Shown one piece after another: positions 7,468-15,190 of a stretch of DNA of 23,278 nt. A program made the translations under genes and the position numbers. Under the pieces are notes generated by a model. It saw only the letters and a program-made list of their open reading frames with translations. It was not told the origin of the DNA and did no database searches. How positions within the stretch are numbered: position 1 is the first letter of the stretch; each line of letters starts with the position of its first letter. Source of the DNA: SIG710 sp045596925 (GTDB lineage Bacteria; Bacillota; Clostridia; Oscillospirales; CAG-272); NCBI GenBank assembly GCA_045596925.1, contig JAZODH010000006.1, forward strand, positions 1 through 23,278, in the 5' to 3' direction.

Positions 7468-7875
7468 TTACATAAACTTCTTGATAATGTCGCCTGCCTC
7501 TTCTATGGGCAAGGAAAGCGTAGCCGTAATCTTTGTATCGGTTCTTTCGCTGAGCTCGTCGAGCTCTGTAACAAGGTTCTCGAAAGCCGCAACGTCGCCG
7601 CCGCAGATCTTAAGAGAGCTGTCAATGAAGAGGTCTGTTACGTCGTGGTTGCTTGCAAGTATACCTGCAACGAAGCCGTACAGAGACTGTGCATCAAAAA
7701 TGCAATAATCGTTTGTATTAATAAGTCTCGCCTGATGCTTTACGTCAAAGCGGAGCTTTGTTCCCTTTTCAAGACATACAACGTTACCGGAAGAAGACTG
7801 AACAGCCTCGTTCACCATAGCGATGAGCGTCTTTGTTTTGCCTGTGCCCTTGACACCAACAATGAGTTTTAACAT
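7468..7875 (-). CDS. Small P-loop NTP-binding protein, 135 aa
   Basis: Conserved hypothetical protein of a type sometimes labelled 'PilT-like' in Clostridia; that label should not be trusted, since no pilus gene is near. The N-terminus begins with a hydrophobic strand and a Walker A, GVKGTGKTKT (7-16). A possible Walker B is the strand ending in FIDSS (about residue 83-87). There is no recognisable DEAD box, signature or membrane segment; the length suggests a minimal nucleotide-binding domain. The start has a strong GGAGGT 9 nt upstream and its own promoter (7950-7978). It lies downstream of pgi on the same strand and ends at a shared bidirectional terminator. Function unknown. Confidence 0.8.
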   Translation of the reverse strand: MLKLIVGVKGTGKTKTLIAMVNEAVQSSSGNVVCLEKGTKLRFDVKHQARLINTNDYCIFDAQSLYGFVAGILASNHDVTDLFIDSSLKICGGDVAAFENLVTELDELSERTDTKITATLSLPIEEAGDIIKKFM

Positions 7876-7949
7876 GATATTTGTACCTCCAAAGAGAAAT
7901 TTAGGTCGAAACAGCTACGTAAGCTGTCGGATTTCCTACCTGTGAGTAT

Positions 7950-7978
7950 ATTATAACATATTGCCCCAAAAATTGCAA
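7950..7978 (-). promoter_or_regulatory. Sigma-A promoter of the P-loop gene
   Basis: On the minus strand, TTGCAA (7973-7978), 17-bp spacer and TATAAT (7950-7955). The leader carries a short hairpin, ACAGCT/AGCTGT (7911-7927), inside a longer imperfect inverted repeat, ahead of the ribosome site. The -35 and spacing are identical to the pgi and rnhA promoters. Confidence 0.8.
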
Positions 7979-8005
7979 GATATTTTTTGATTTTTGTGCA
8001 ATTTT
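7969..8005 (-). terminator. Weak AT-rich hairpin after pgi
   Basis: GCAATTTT (7998-8005, overlapping the pgi stop codon) is complementary to AAAATTGC (7969-7976), and a T run follows on the minus strand. The 8-bp stem has only two GC pairs and a 21-nt loop, and its distal arm overlaps the next gene's -35 box, so termination is doubtful. Confidence 0.3.
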
Positions 8006-9341
8006 ATTTTAATCTTGCCTCAAGAGCCGTCTTCTGCTCCTCGTAGCCGGGCTTGCCGAGAAGTGCGAACATATTCTTCTTGTATGCCTCAACGCCGGGC
8101 TGGTTGAAGGGATTTACGCCCAGAGTATAGCCCGAAATAGCGCAAGCCTTCTCGAAGAAGTAGATCATATAGCCAAGAGAGAACTCATCTCTGCGGTCAA
8201 GCTCGATAACGGTATTGGGAACGTCGCCGTCCATGTGAGCAAAGAGTGTTCCCTGCATAGCCTTCTTATTTACAAAATCAAGCTCATGACCGGAAAGGAA
8301 GTTGAGGCCGTCTATGTTGTTTTCGTCATTGGGAATCTCAAGAACCGTTCCTGCATCCTTGATGCTGAGTACTGTCTCGCAAAGAACTCTCTGACCCTCC
8401 TGGATATACTGCCCCAGTGAGTGCAGATCGGTGGAGAACACAACTGATGCGGGGAAAATACCCTTGTTCTCCTTACCCTCGCTCTCGCCGTAAAGCTGCT
8501 TCCACCATTCGCTGAACATCTGCGCAAAAGGCTCGTAGGAAACGAGGATCTCGGTGTTGATGCCCTTTCTGAGCAGGATATTTCTGATGGCGGCATACTT
8601 GTAGCAATCGTTCTTTTCAATGTCGGGATCGCAATAGTCAACCATTGCCTGCTCGGCACCCTTCATGAGCTGATCTATATCAATGCCCGCAACAGCGATG
8701 GGAAGAAGTCCGACGGGTGTGAGAACCGAGAAGCGTCCTCCAACGTCGTCCGGAACAACAAAGGTCTCGTAGCCCTCGTCATCGGAGAAAGACTTGAGAG
8801 TGCCCTTTTCGCGGTCTGTCGTAACGAAAATTCTGTCCTTTGCGCCTTCCTTGCCGTATTTCTTTTCAAGAATGTTTCTGAATACGCGGAAAGCAACGGC
8901 AGGCTCTGTTGTCGTACCTGACTTCGAAATCACATTGATGCAAACGTCCTTGCCCTCGCAGATGGAAATAAGCTCTGCAAGCGAGGACGCGCTCAGAGAA
9001 TTACCCGCATAGTAGATGTCGGGGGTGTTCTTTGAGAGGTTGTTGTAAAGAGGGGACTTGATAAACTCGATAACGGCGCGGGCACCAAGGTATGAGCCGC
9101 CGATACCTATAACTATAAACACGTCACAGCTGTCGCAAATCTTCTTTGCAGCTGTCTTTATTCTTGCAAATTCTTCCTTATCATAGTTCTTTGGAAGGTC
9201 TACCCAACCGAGAAAATCGTTTCCTGCGCCGCTCTTGCTTGTGAGAAGTTTGTCGGCAGCGGTGATCTCGGGCTGAATGTCCTTCAACTCCTGTGCGGAG
9301 ACGAATTTTGATAAATACTGTTGGTTTAAACTAAGTGTCAT
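8004..9341 (-). CDS. pgi: Glucose-6-phosphate isomerase
   Basis: Cytoplasmic interconversion of glucose-6-phosphate and fructose-6-phosphate in glycolysis and gluconeogenesis. The 445-residue protein is the shorter Firmicute form. Visible signatures: GIGGSYLGARA (79-89), the phosphate loop SKSGTTTEP (139-147), GGRFSVLTPVGLLP (201-214), the region with the likely catalytic Glu, YGESEGKENKG (284-294), and the downstream STDLHSLGQYIQEG segment (303-316). The AAAGGAA ribosome site lies about 8 nt upstream of the ATG; an ATG nearer to it is out of frame. It has its own promoter between dacF and this start and is followed by the P-loop gene. Nothing is odd in the active site. Confidence 0.97.
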   Translation of the reverse strand: MTLSLNQQYLSKFVSAQELKDIQPEITAADKLLTSKSGAGNDFLGWVDLPKNYDKEEFARIKTAAKKICDSCDVFIVIGIGGSYLGARAVIEFIKSPLYNNLSKNTPDIYYAGNSLSASSLAELISICEGKDVCINVISKSGTTTEPAVAFRVFRNILEKKYGKEGAKDRIFVTTDREKGTLKSFSDDEGYETFVVPDDVGGRFSVLTPVGLLPIAVAGIDIDQLMKGAEQAMVDYCDPDIEKNDCYKYAAIRNILLRKGINTEILVSYEPFAQMFSEWWKQLYGESEGKENKGIFPASVVFSTDLHSLGQYIQEGQRVLCETVLSIKDAGTVLEIPNDENNIDGLNFLSGHELDFVNKKAMQGTLFAHMDGDVPNTVIELDRRDEFSLGYMIYFFEKACAISGYTLGVNPFNQPGVEAYKKNMFALLGKPGYEEQKTALEARLK

Positions 9342-9399
9342 TTTCTCATTTCCTTTCAGGTCCGTCGGCTTATTCGAGCCAAGCCGTAAAATTTATAAT

Positions 9400-9428
9400 A
9401 TTATATACCTTTAAGTGGAGAATTGCAA
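9400..9428 (-). promoter_or_regulatory. Sigma-A promoter of pgi
   Basis: On the minus strand, TTGCAA (9423-9428), 17-bp spacer and TATAAT (9400-9405), just downstream of the dacF-like stop codon. The leader contains a small inverted repeat, CGGCTT/AAGCCG (9366-9386). Confidence 0.8.
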
Positions 9429-9444
9429 GAGGATTTTTGATTTT

Positions 9445-10596
9445 TTACTTCAAAAACAGACATTTACGAAAAATTTCACCGACAAAATCCCAAAATTCAA
9501 GTTTCTTTACACTCTCGGCGCAGATCACGTCCGCTTCTCCCACGATCTCATCGCCGCATTTATATATCACCCTGCCCGCCACGTCGCCCTCGGACACGGG
9601 CGCGCTCAAATTGTCAAGAAGCTTGATCTCGCTCTGAATACTTCCCTTTTTTGAGCTTTCGATCAGGCAGAAAAAGCGTGGTTTTACTATCCTGCACTCA
9701 TTTTTTTCGCCCTTCAGCACGGGGATAGTTCCAAGGGAGTCTTCCTCGCAGGTGTAAAGCGAATATCCCGAAAATCCCATGTCGAGAAGTCTTGTTGCCT
9801 CGCGGTTTCTCACGTCACGGGTGGGAGAGCCCATGATGACCGCAATAAGAGTCATTCCGTCGCGCTCGGCGGTGGCGGAAATGCAAAAGCCCGCCTTTGA
9901 TGTGGAGCCTGTTTTCAGCCCGTTTGCGCCCTTGTAGAAGCGTACGAGTCGGTTTGTGTTAGTCAGTCCGAACTCGCCGTTGCGGACGGTGTCCATCCAG
10001 ATAGAGCTGTACTCAAGGATCTTTTCGTGCTTTACCAGCTCTCGTGACATTATGGCAATATCACGGGCACTTGTTACATGGTTTGTTGCCGTATCGTCCA
10101 GACCGTTGGTGTTTTCAAAATTTGTATTTTCCATTCCAAGCTCGCGCGCGCGCTCGTTCATACGGCGCACAAAGGTCTCCTCGCTTCCGCAGATATGCTC
10201 TGCCAAGGCTACCGCCGCGTCGTTTGCAGAGGCGATGACCACGCTTTTGAGCATATCCTCCACCGACATCTGCTCGCCCTCTTTAAGGTAAATTTGAGAG
10301 CCTCCCATGGAGGTTGCATAAGCCGAGGCGGTGACGGTGTCAGAAAGCGACAGCCTGCCTGCGTCAATCTCCTCCATTACCAGAAGCAGGGTCATGATCT
10401 TCGTAACCGATGCGGGCGGAAGCGCCTGATCAGCATTTTTTTCGTAGAGCACCGTACCGCTTGACGCTTCAATAAGAATTGCGCTTTTTGCCTCTGCGTC
10501 AAAGCCCTCGATAGGTTCTAACGCCCTCGACGGCAAAACAAGAGACGACACAAGAAAAAACAGGGCCAAAATAAAGGAAACAAGCCTTTTTTTCAT
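9445..10596 (-). CDS. D-alanyl-D-alanine carboxypeptidase (peptidase S11, DacF/PBP5-like)
   Basis: Penicillin-binding serine peptidase that trims the terminal D-Ala of peptidoglycan stem peptides outside the membrane. A signal peptide is clear (residues 1-25: MKKR, hydrophobic core, SRA cleavage region). The three active-site motifs are present: SVTK (63-66, nucleophile Ser63), SAN (123-125) and KTG (228-230). The C-terminal domain (about 285-365) and a final amphipathic/hydrophobic stretch (KLEFWDFVGEIFRKCLFLK) fit the membrane-anchoring tail of PBP5/DacF proteins. The 383-residue length is normal. CGGAGGT lies 5 nt from the ATG. It is upstream of pgi, which has its own promoter. In spore formers such enzymes may be vegetative or sporulation-specific; no sigma-F or sigma-E box was identified, so the paralogue type is left open. 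Confidence 0.94.
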   Translation of the reverse strand: MKKRLVSFILALFFLVSSLVLPSRALEPIEGFDAEAKSAILIEASSGTVLYEKNADQALPPASVTKIMTLLLVMEEIDAGRLSLSDTVTASAYATSMGGSQIYLKEGEQMSVEDMLKSVVIASANDAAVALAEHICGSEETFVRRMNERARELGMENTNFENTNGLDDTATNHVTSARDIAIMSRELVKHEKILEYSSIWMDTVRNGEFGLTNTNRLVRFYKGANGLKTGSTSKAGFCISATAERDGMTLIAVIMGSPTRDVRNREATRLLDMGFSGYSLYTCEEDSLGTIPVLKGEKNECRIVKPRFFCLIESSKKGSIQSEIKLLDNLSAPVSEGDVAGRVIYKCGDEIVGEADVICAESVKKLEFWDFVGEIFRKCLFLK

Positions 10597-10655
10597 AAAT
10601 AACCTCCGATAAATTTATTATCATTGGAGTTTATGAAATTTAAGACGGGTTTATG

Positions 10656-10683
10656 AAAAAAGCACCCTCGAAAGGGTGCTTTT
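10656..10683 (-). terminator. Terminator of the galM-distal operon
   Basis: AGCACCCT (10661-10668) and AGGGTGCT (10673-10680) form an 8-bp stem with a CGAA loop; flanking A and T runs extend it. It starts 4 nt beyond the galM stop codon, with U residues following on the minus-strand transcript. Confidence 0.9.
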
Positions 10684-10687
10684 GTTC

Positions 10688-11743
10688 TTATCTTACGGAG
10701 AACTTGAAGATGGTCGTATAATCGTACTTTTCTCCGGGTCTGAGGGTAACGTCGGTAAATCCGGGCTGATTTATGGAATCGGGCATCTTCTGTGTTTCAA
10801 GAGCCACGGCGTTCTGCTTGCCCTGCTTTGCACCGCCCTTGAAGGGGGTAACGTCGTCCATGAAATTGCCTGTATAGACCTGAATACAAGGACTGTCGCA
10901 GATAACGGTCAGCTCTCTGCCCGTTTCGGGGCTGTAAAGCCACACTCTCGGCACAGGAGTCTCAGTCTCGCCGCCCACAAAATTGAAGCAATGGTCGTAG
11001 CCGTTGCCCTTGATCAGATCCTCGTCGGGAAGATTTATATCGCGGCCGATAGGCTTCTCCTCGGTGAAATCAAAGGGCGTTCCCTTTACCGCCTTGAACT
11101 CGCCCGTGGGGATGAGTCCCGCGTCGGTTGGCAGATATGTATCGGCATCTACCTTCAAGGTATGACCGTGAACAGTACCGCTTGCATAGCCGTTCAGGTT
11201 GAAATATGTGTGATTTGTGAGATTGAGGATAGTCGTCTTGTTCGTGGTCGCCTCGTAGTGGATAGAGAGCTCATTGTCCGCTGCCAGCTTGTACGTGACC
11301 TTAACGGTCAGCTCCCCGGGGAAATTCTCGTCCATATCGGGAGAAACAAGGGTGAGATGAAGCTCGGGCTCGTCTCCGTCAACGGGCACGGAATCCCACA
11401 GCTTGTGAGAAAAGCCCACCTTACCGCCGTGGAGCGAGTTCTCGCCGTTGTTGATATAAAGCTGATACTCTTTTCCCTCAAGTGTAAAGCGTCCCTTTGC
11501 GATTCTGTTGCCAAATCTTCCGATAAGAGCGCCGTGACCACCTGGAGCTGTCTTGTACTCCTCAAGACCGTCAAAACCGCACACCACGTCGGTGAATCTG
11601 CCCTCTCTGTCGGGAACCTTCAGCGAAACTATCGCGCCTGCGTAGTCGGTTATCTGCACCTCTACGCCGTTTATATTTGTGAGGGTGTAAAGAGATACCT
11701 CGCGGTCCCCCTCCATGCCGAATAATTTGCGTGTAATGCTCAT
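10688..11743 (-). CDS. galM: Aldose 1-epimerase (galactose mutarotase)
   Basis: Interconverts alpha and beta anomers of aldohexoses, classically beta-D-galactose for the Leloir pathway. At 351 residues it has normal length. Visible motifs: GGHGALIGRFGNRI (68-81), NSLHGG with a conserved His (105), LTNHTYFNL with the catalytic acid His178, GYDHCFNF (248-255) and ALETQKMPD, where Glu316 is the probable catalytic base. No signal peptide, so cytoplasmic. It starts 9 nt after the galE stop; its ribosome site AAGGTG overlaps that stop, so the two are tightly coupled. It is the last gene of a four-gene operon. No galK or galT is present in the window, so substrate supply may be general hexose rather than a full Leloir module. 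Confidence 0.95.
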   Translation of the reverse strand: MSITRKLFGMEGDREVSLYTLTNINGVEVQITDYAGAIVSLKVPDREGRFTDVVCGFDGLEEYKTAPGGHGALIGRFGNRIAKGRFTLEGKEYQLYINNGENSLHGGKVGFSHKLWDSVPVDGDEPELHLTLVSPDMDENFPGELTVKVTYKLAADNELSIHYEATTNKTTILNLTNHTYFNLNGYASGTVHGHTLKVDADTYLPTDAGLIPTGEFKAVKGTPFDFTEEKPIGRDINLPDEDLIKGNGYDHCFNFVGGETETPVPRVWLYSPETGRELTVICDSPCIQVYTGNFMDDVTPFKGGAKQGKQNAVALETQKMPDSINQPGFTDVTLRPGEKYDYTTIFKFSVR

Positions 11744-11752
11744 TTTGTCACC

Positions 11753-12766
11753 TTAATCGCCATAACCGTTGGGATTCTTCTGCTGCCAGTTGTTGGAATC
11801 GCGGCACATATCCTCAATGTTGTATTCAGCCTTCCAGCCAAGCACCGAGTATGCCTTTTCGGGGTTAGCGTAGCACTTGTCGATGTCGCCGGGGCGTCTG
11901 GGAGCGATCTTGTAATTGATCTTGATACCCGTTGCCGCCTCGTAAGCCTTTACGATGTCAAGAACGGAATAGCCGGTACCCGTACCGATGTTAAAGTACT
12001 CAACGCCGAGATTTGCCTCGGCATAGTCGATAGCGCAAAGGTGAGCCTTTGCCAGGTCAACAACGTGGATATAGTCGCGGACACCTGTGCCGTCATGGGT
12101 ATCGTAGTCGTTACCGAACACGGAAAGGCACTCTCTCTTGCCGCTTGCCACCTGCGTGATGTAAGGAAGCAGATTGTTGGGGATTCCCTTGGGGTCCTCA
12201 CCGATAAGTCCGCTCTTATGCGCGCCGATGGGATTGAAATAACGAAGAACGGCAACGCTCCACTCGTTGTCGGAAACCCATATATCCTTCAAAATACGCT
12301 CGATCATGAGCTTTGTCTCGCCGTAAGGGTTTGTTGTAGAAAGGGGAAAATCCTCGGAAATCGGAACGCTTGCGGGGTTGCCGTAAACGGTTGCGGAGGA
12401 GCTGAAAACGATCTTCTTTGCGCCAAATTCGCTCATAACCTCGCAGAGGTTGAGTGTGCTGAGCAGGTTATTCTTATAATACATCATAGGCTTCTGAACC
12501 GACTCGCCCACCGCCTTGAGACCTGCAAAGTGGATAGCGCTTTCGATCTTGTTCTCCTTGAAAACAGCTCTGAGCGCTTCCTTGTCGCAAAGGTCCACCT
12601 CGTAGAACTTAAAATCCTTGCCTGTGATCTCGCGTATTCTGTCAAGAACCACGGGCTTGGAGTTGCAGAAATTATCAACAATTATTATCTCTTTTCCTGC
12701 GTTGAGCAGCTCGACTGCCGTATGGGAGCCGATAAAGCCTGCTCCGCCTGTAACCAAAATTGCCAT
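11753..12766 (-). CDS. galE: UDP-glucose 4-epimerase
   Basis: NAD-dependent short-chain dehydrogenase/reductase that interconverts UDP-glucose and UDP-galactose (possibly also the N-acetyl forms). The 337-residue protein has the Rossmann motif GGAGFIG (7-13), the catalytic Ser in FSSSATVYG (121-129), and the Tyr-x-x-x-Lys pair Y148/K152 in NPYGETK. Downstream segments RYFNPIGAH and RDYIHVVDLA are typical of GalE. AAAGGA precedes the ATG. It lies 20 nt downstream of the nucleotidyltransferase and 9 nt upstream of galM, in the third position of an operon that ends at the 10656-10683 terminator. The operon suggests supply of UDP-galactose for glycan synthesis or galactose use. Confidence 0.97.
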   Translation of the reverse strand: MAILVTGGAGFIGSHTAVELLNAGKEIIIVDNFCNSKPVVLDRIREITGKDFKFYEVDLCDKEALRAVFKENKIESAIHFAGLKAVGESVQKPMMYYKNNLLSTLNLCEVMSEFGAKKIVFSSSATVYGNPASVPISEDFPLSTTNPYGETKLMIERILKDIWVSDNEWSVAVLRYFNPIGAHKSGLIGEDPKGIPNNLLPYITQVASGKRECLSVFGNDYDTHDGTGVRDYIHVVDLAKAHLCAIDYAEANLGVEYFNIGTGTGYSVLDIVKAYEAATGIKINYKIAPRRPGDIDKCYANPEKAYSVLGWKAEYNIEDMCRDSNNWQQKNPNGYGD

Positions 12767-12786
12767 TTTATCTGTTTCCTTTCAAA

Positions 12787-13692
12787 TTAGTTCCAAAGAT
12801 CCTCGGGATACTCGCCCTTTTCGATAAGCGCTCTTATGCTCTTCTGAACGAAGTCCTTGTCCTCGTGGTATGTAACGCCGTACCAGACCGCATCGGTGGA
12901 ATAGACCTTCACATCAGCCTGATTTGCGCCGATCATTTCCTTTATCGCCGTAGGAATGTAATACTCGCTCTTGAGCGGATCGCTCATGCCGTCAAGGAAG
13001 TTTACGAGACCTGCCTGAATGTGAGGAATAACCTCTTTAGCAAATCCCAGGCAGTTCATGGAAACAACGGTGTCGGCGGACAGAGGGATCCATTTTCCGT
13101 CCTCCTCGTATGCCGCATTCTCGCCGTCGCGCTTTATCTTGGTGCGCTCGGTAACGTCGGAAAGATAACCGTTGCCGTCGATCTCACACTGACCTCTTGA
13201 AACGGTTCCGTTCTCGGTGAGGGTGTTTTTCAGCTCGTAGCCTACCATACAACAATGTGAAACGCCGTGTTCGGTGAGATTTGCCTCCGAAAGGTGCGCG
13301 CCAAGCTTCATGAAAGCGTCTCTGCCGTAGAAATCATCGGCGTTGACAACAGCGAAGTTATCGTCAATACAGTCTCTTGCCGCCAGCACTGCGTGAGCTG
13401 TTCCAAAGGGCTTCGTTCTGCCATCGGGAGGCTTGTATCCCGCGGGGAGATCGGTCAGCTCCTGAAAGGCGTATTCGACCTTTATATGCTTTTCAATTCT
13501 TGCTCCGATGGTTTCTTTGAAAAGCTCGTAATTTTCTCTTTTAATTACGAAAACGACCTTATCAAAGCCCGCCTTTATGGCATCGTAAACCGTAAAGTCG
13601 ATGATAAACGAGCCGTTTTCCGTAATGGGGTCCAGCTGCTTCAGACCTCCGTAGCGAGAGCCCATTCCGGCAGCAAGTACAACAAGTGTCAT
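12787..13692 (-). CDS. Sugar-1-phosphate nucleotidyltransferase family protein
   Basis: Predicted enzyme that joins a sugar-1-phosphate to an NTP, giving NDP-sugar and pyrophosphate. The first 20 residues, MTLVVLAAGMGSRYGGLKQL, are the signature nucleotide-binding loop of the family (Gly-rich loop and Lys18), and VNADDFYG carries the metal-binding Asp. The 301-residue length fits. A longer frame opens with TTG at 13722 inside the upstream gene, but AAAGGAG lies 8 nt before the ATG at 13690-13692, which decides the start. It is second in the operon, 13 nt after the CAT/E2-like gene and upstream of galE-galM. The context suggests it makes UDP-glucose or a related UDP-hexose for GalE, but sugar and base specificity cannot be read from the motifs. 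Confidence 0.85.
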   Translation of the reverse strand: MTLVVLAAGMGSRYGGLKQLDPITENGSFIIDFTVYDAIKAGFDKVVFVIKRENYELFKETIGARIEKHIKVEYAFQELTDLPAGYKPPDGRTKPFGTAHAVLAARDCIDDNFAVVNADDFYGRDAFMKLGAHLSEANLTEHGVSHCCMVGYELKNTLTENGTVSRGQCEIDGNGYLSDVTERTKIKRDGENAAYEEDGKWIPLSADTVVSMNCLGFAKEVIPHIQAGLVNFLDGMSDPLKSEYYIPTAIKEMIGANQADVKVYSTDAVWYGVTYHEDKDFVQKSIRALIEKGEYPEDLWN

Positions 13693-13705
13693 AATATATT
13701 CTCCT

Positions 13706-14593
13706 TTAGTCGATGTCCTCAAAAACCGTTTCGGGGGGTGTCAACAGGCACTCGGGGTTTTCAAAGCATCTCTTGATGATCTTAAAACAGGAAGCGTAAT
13801 AAAATCCGTCGCAGATACGCTCGTCGGTAACAGCCTTAAGCTCTATGTATTTCTTTTTTGTCACGTTGCCCTCGGCATCAAGAGCAAGCTCTGTCTGCTT
13901 TGAGCCGTATGCCAAAAATACGGGCAGGTTTCCGAAATCGTACAGATGGTGGTATACGGGCGGGATTCCGAGAGAGCCCATGCTCGTGATTATCATAGAG
14001 CCGTGGAAAGGGCTTACTTCGTTTGTCAGGAACTTGGGAAGCCAACCCACATAGTCCAGGCAACGCAAGAGCCAGACTGCGAATCTGAAGATGAATCCCG
14101 GAAGGATCGAAAGAAATTTCGCCACCTTATCAAAGCTGGAATTTCCCGCGGCGGCAAGAGCCGCGTCTGCCACCTTTGTGAACTTCTCGTATACGTCATC
14201 CAAGGTGTCGCTAGGGTCAAATTCCACCTTTATCATAGTATCCTCGGCATCAATGCTCATCTTATGCTTGATAGCCATATTGACCACGACCTTGTCACGG
14301 GTATATATTTTCTGTCCCGAGATAAATCTGTTGAGCGCGGGACGCTGAGAAACGGCTCTCACGTAAGAGGCGATGAGAATATGAAGGATAGAGAAATTGG
14401 TCTTTCCCTCCTTGACCTTCTGACGAACGAGCTGATCGGCGTTTGCCGTATACAGTTTATCCGTGAACATATTCATAGCGTCGTAGCGACGGTTCATTAT
14501 GTAAGGCACGACCTTAAGCATCGGCGGGCAGGTTCTTACGCGCCTTCCGTCTTTTCTGTCGCCCAAGCGTCTTCTTCTCTTTTTCTTTTCCAT
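13706..14593 (-). CDS. CAT/E2-fold acyltransferase-like protein lacking the catalytic His
   Basis: Resembles the catalytic domain of 2-oxoacid dehydrogenase E2 / chloramphenicol acetyltransferase. The FHGSMIITSMGSLGI segment (about 194-208) matches the E2 TxSNLG region, and the C-terminal DERICDG (257-263) sits where E2/CAT have HRxxDG. The His that deprotonates the acyl acceptor is Glu258 here, so classic chemistry is unlikely. There is no lipoyl or E1/E3-binding domain (the protein is only 295 residues) and no E1 or E3 gene nearby. The N-terminus is strongly basic (KKKRRRR). A hydrophobic stretch at about 160-187 (LPGFIFRFAVWLLRCLDYVGWL) is unusual for E2 and may touch membrane. It is the first gene of the operon with the nucleotidyltransferase, galE and galM; AAAGGAG lies 6 nt from the ATG. 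Role unknown; it may be a trimeric scaffold or an altered acyltransferase. Confidence 0.75.
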   Translation of the reverse strand: MEKKKRRRRLGDRKDGRRVRTCPPMLKVVPYIMNRRYDAMNMFTDKLYTANADQLVRQKVKEGKTNFSILHILIASYVRAVSQRPALNRFISGQKIYTRDKVVVNMAIKHKMSIDAEDTMIKVEFDPSDTLDDVYEKFTKVADAALAAAGNSSFDKVAKFLSILPGFIFRFAVWLLRCLDYVGWLPKFLTNEVSPFHGSMIITSMGSLGIPPVYHHLYDFGNLPVFLAYGSKQTELALDAEGNVTKKKYIELKAVTDERICDGFYYASCFKIIKRCFENPECLLTPPETVFEDID

Positions 14594-14627
14594 ATTTTAC
14601 TCCTTTTTGTGGGAATATATCTATGAT

Positions 14628-14656
14628 ATTGTATTACATTTCGGTGAAAATTTCAA
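14628..14656 (-). promoter_or_regulatory. Promoter of the CAT-like/NTase/galE/galM operon
   Basis: On the minus strand, TTGAAA (14651-14656), 17-bp spacer and TACAAT (14628-14633), about 35 nt before the start codon. It is divergent from the rnhA promoter, roughly 40 bp away. Confidence 0.75.
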
Positions 14657-14694
14657 GTCCAAAAGAGAAATTTGTTAAAATTTACTTCAAAATG

Positions 14695-14723
14695 TTGCAA
14701 TATCGCATAAAAAGAAGTATAAT
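14695..14723 (+). promoter_or_regulatory. Sigma-A promoter of rnhA
   Basis: TTGCAA (14695-14700), 17-bp spacer and TATAAT (14718-14723). GGAG follows shortly before the ATG at 14753. Confidence 0.85.
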
Positions 14724-14752
14724 AAATTCAGCAAAATCCGAAAGGAGAAAAA

Positions 14753-15187
14753 ATGAAGCACGTTGACATATATACCGACGGGGCCTGCCGCGGAAACCCC
14801 GGAAAAGGCGGCTGGGGTGCGGTTCTGGTCTACGAGGGCCGTGAAAAGGAGCTTTCGGGCGGAGAGGCTGAGACCACCAACAACCGAATGGAGTTGACGG
14901 CGGCAATTTCCGCGCTGTCGGCTCTCAAAGAGCCTTGCCAAGTCACTCTCACCACCGATTCCCAATATCTTGTAAACGGCATAACAAAAGGCTGGGTCGA
15001 GAGTTGGAAGAAAAACGGTTGGAGAAAGAGCGACAAGTCCCCTGCGCTGAACGTTGACCTGTGGGAAAAGATCCTTGAGCTTCTTGGGCGCCACGAGGTG
15101 GAGTTCGTTTGGGTCAAGGGCCACGCGGGGCACCCCTACAACGAGCGTTGCGACAAGCTGGCAACCGATTTTGCGGATAGTTTATAA
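14753..15187 (+). CDS. rnhA: Ribonuclease HI
   Basis: Endonuclease that cleaves the RNA strand of RNA-DNA hybrids, removing R-loops and replication primers. The 144-residue protein carries the complete two-metal DEDD set: Asp9 in YTDGAC, Glu47 in NRMELTAA, Asp69 in TTDSQYLVNGI and Asp134 in NERCDKLA, with the mobile catalytic His124 in VKGHAGH. The basic protrusion (GWVESWKKNGWRKSDKSP) of the E. coli-type enzyme is present. AAAGGAG lies just ahead of the ATG and there is a dedicated promoter. The stop codon is only 3 nt before the left repeat of the DUF559 element, so that element appears to have settled exactly at the end of this gene; the coding sequence is intact. Confidence 0.97.
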   Translation: MKHVDIYTDGACRGNPGKGGWGAVLVYEGREKELSGGEAETTNNRMELTAAISALSALKEPCQVTLTTDSQYLVNGITKGWVESWKKNGWRKSDKSPALNVDLWEKILELLGRHEVEFVWVKGHAGHPYNERCDKLATDFADSL

Positions 15188-15190
15188 TTA

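Noticed and set aside
10676..11725. 349-codon plus-strand ORF
   Set aside because: Antisense shadow of galM, beginning inside the galM terminator.
13690..13722. TTG start 10 codons upstream for the nucleotidyltransferase
   Set aside because: It would overlap the upstream gene and place AAAGGAG inside the ORF; the Gly-rich loop begins properly at the ATG at 13692.
13706..14593. Annotation as a pyruvate dehydrogenase E2 component
   Set aside because: There is no lipoyl domain, no E1/E3 gene and no catalytic His; only the fold resemblance is kept.
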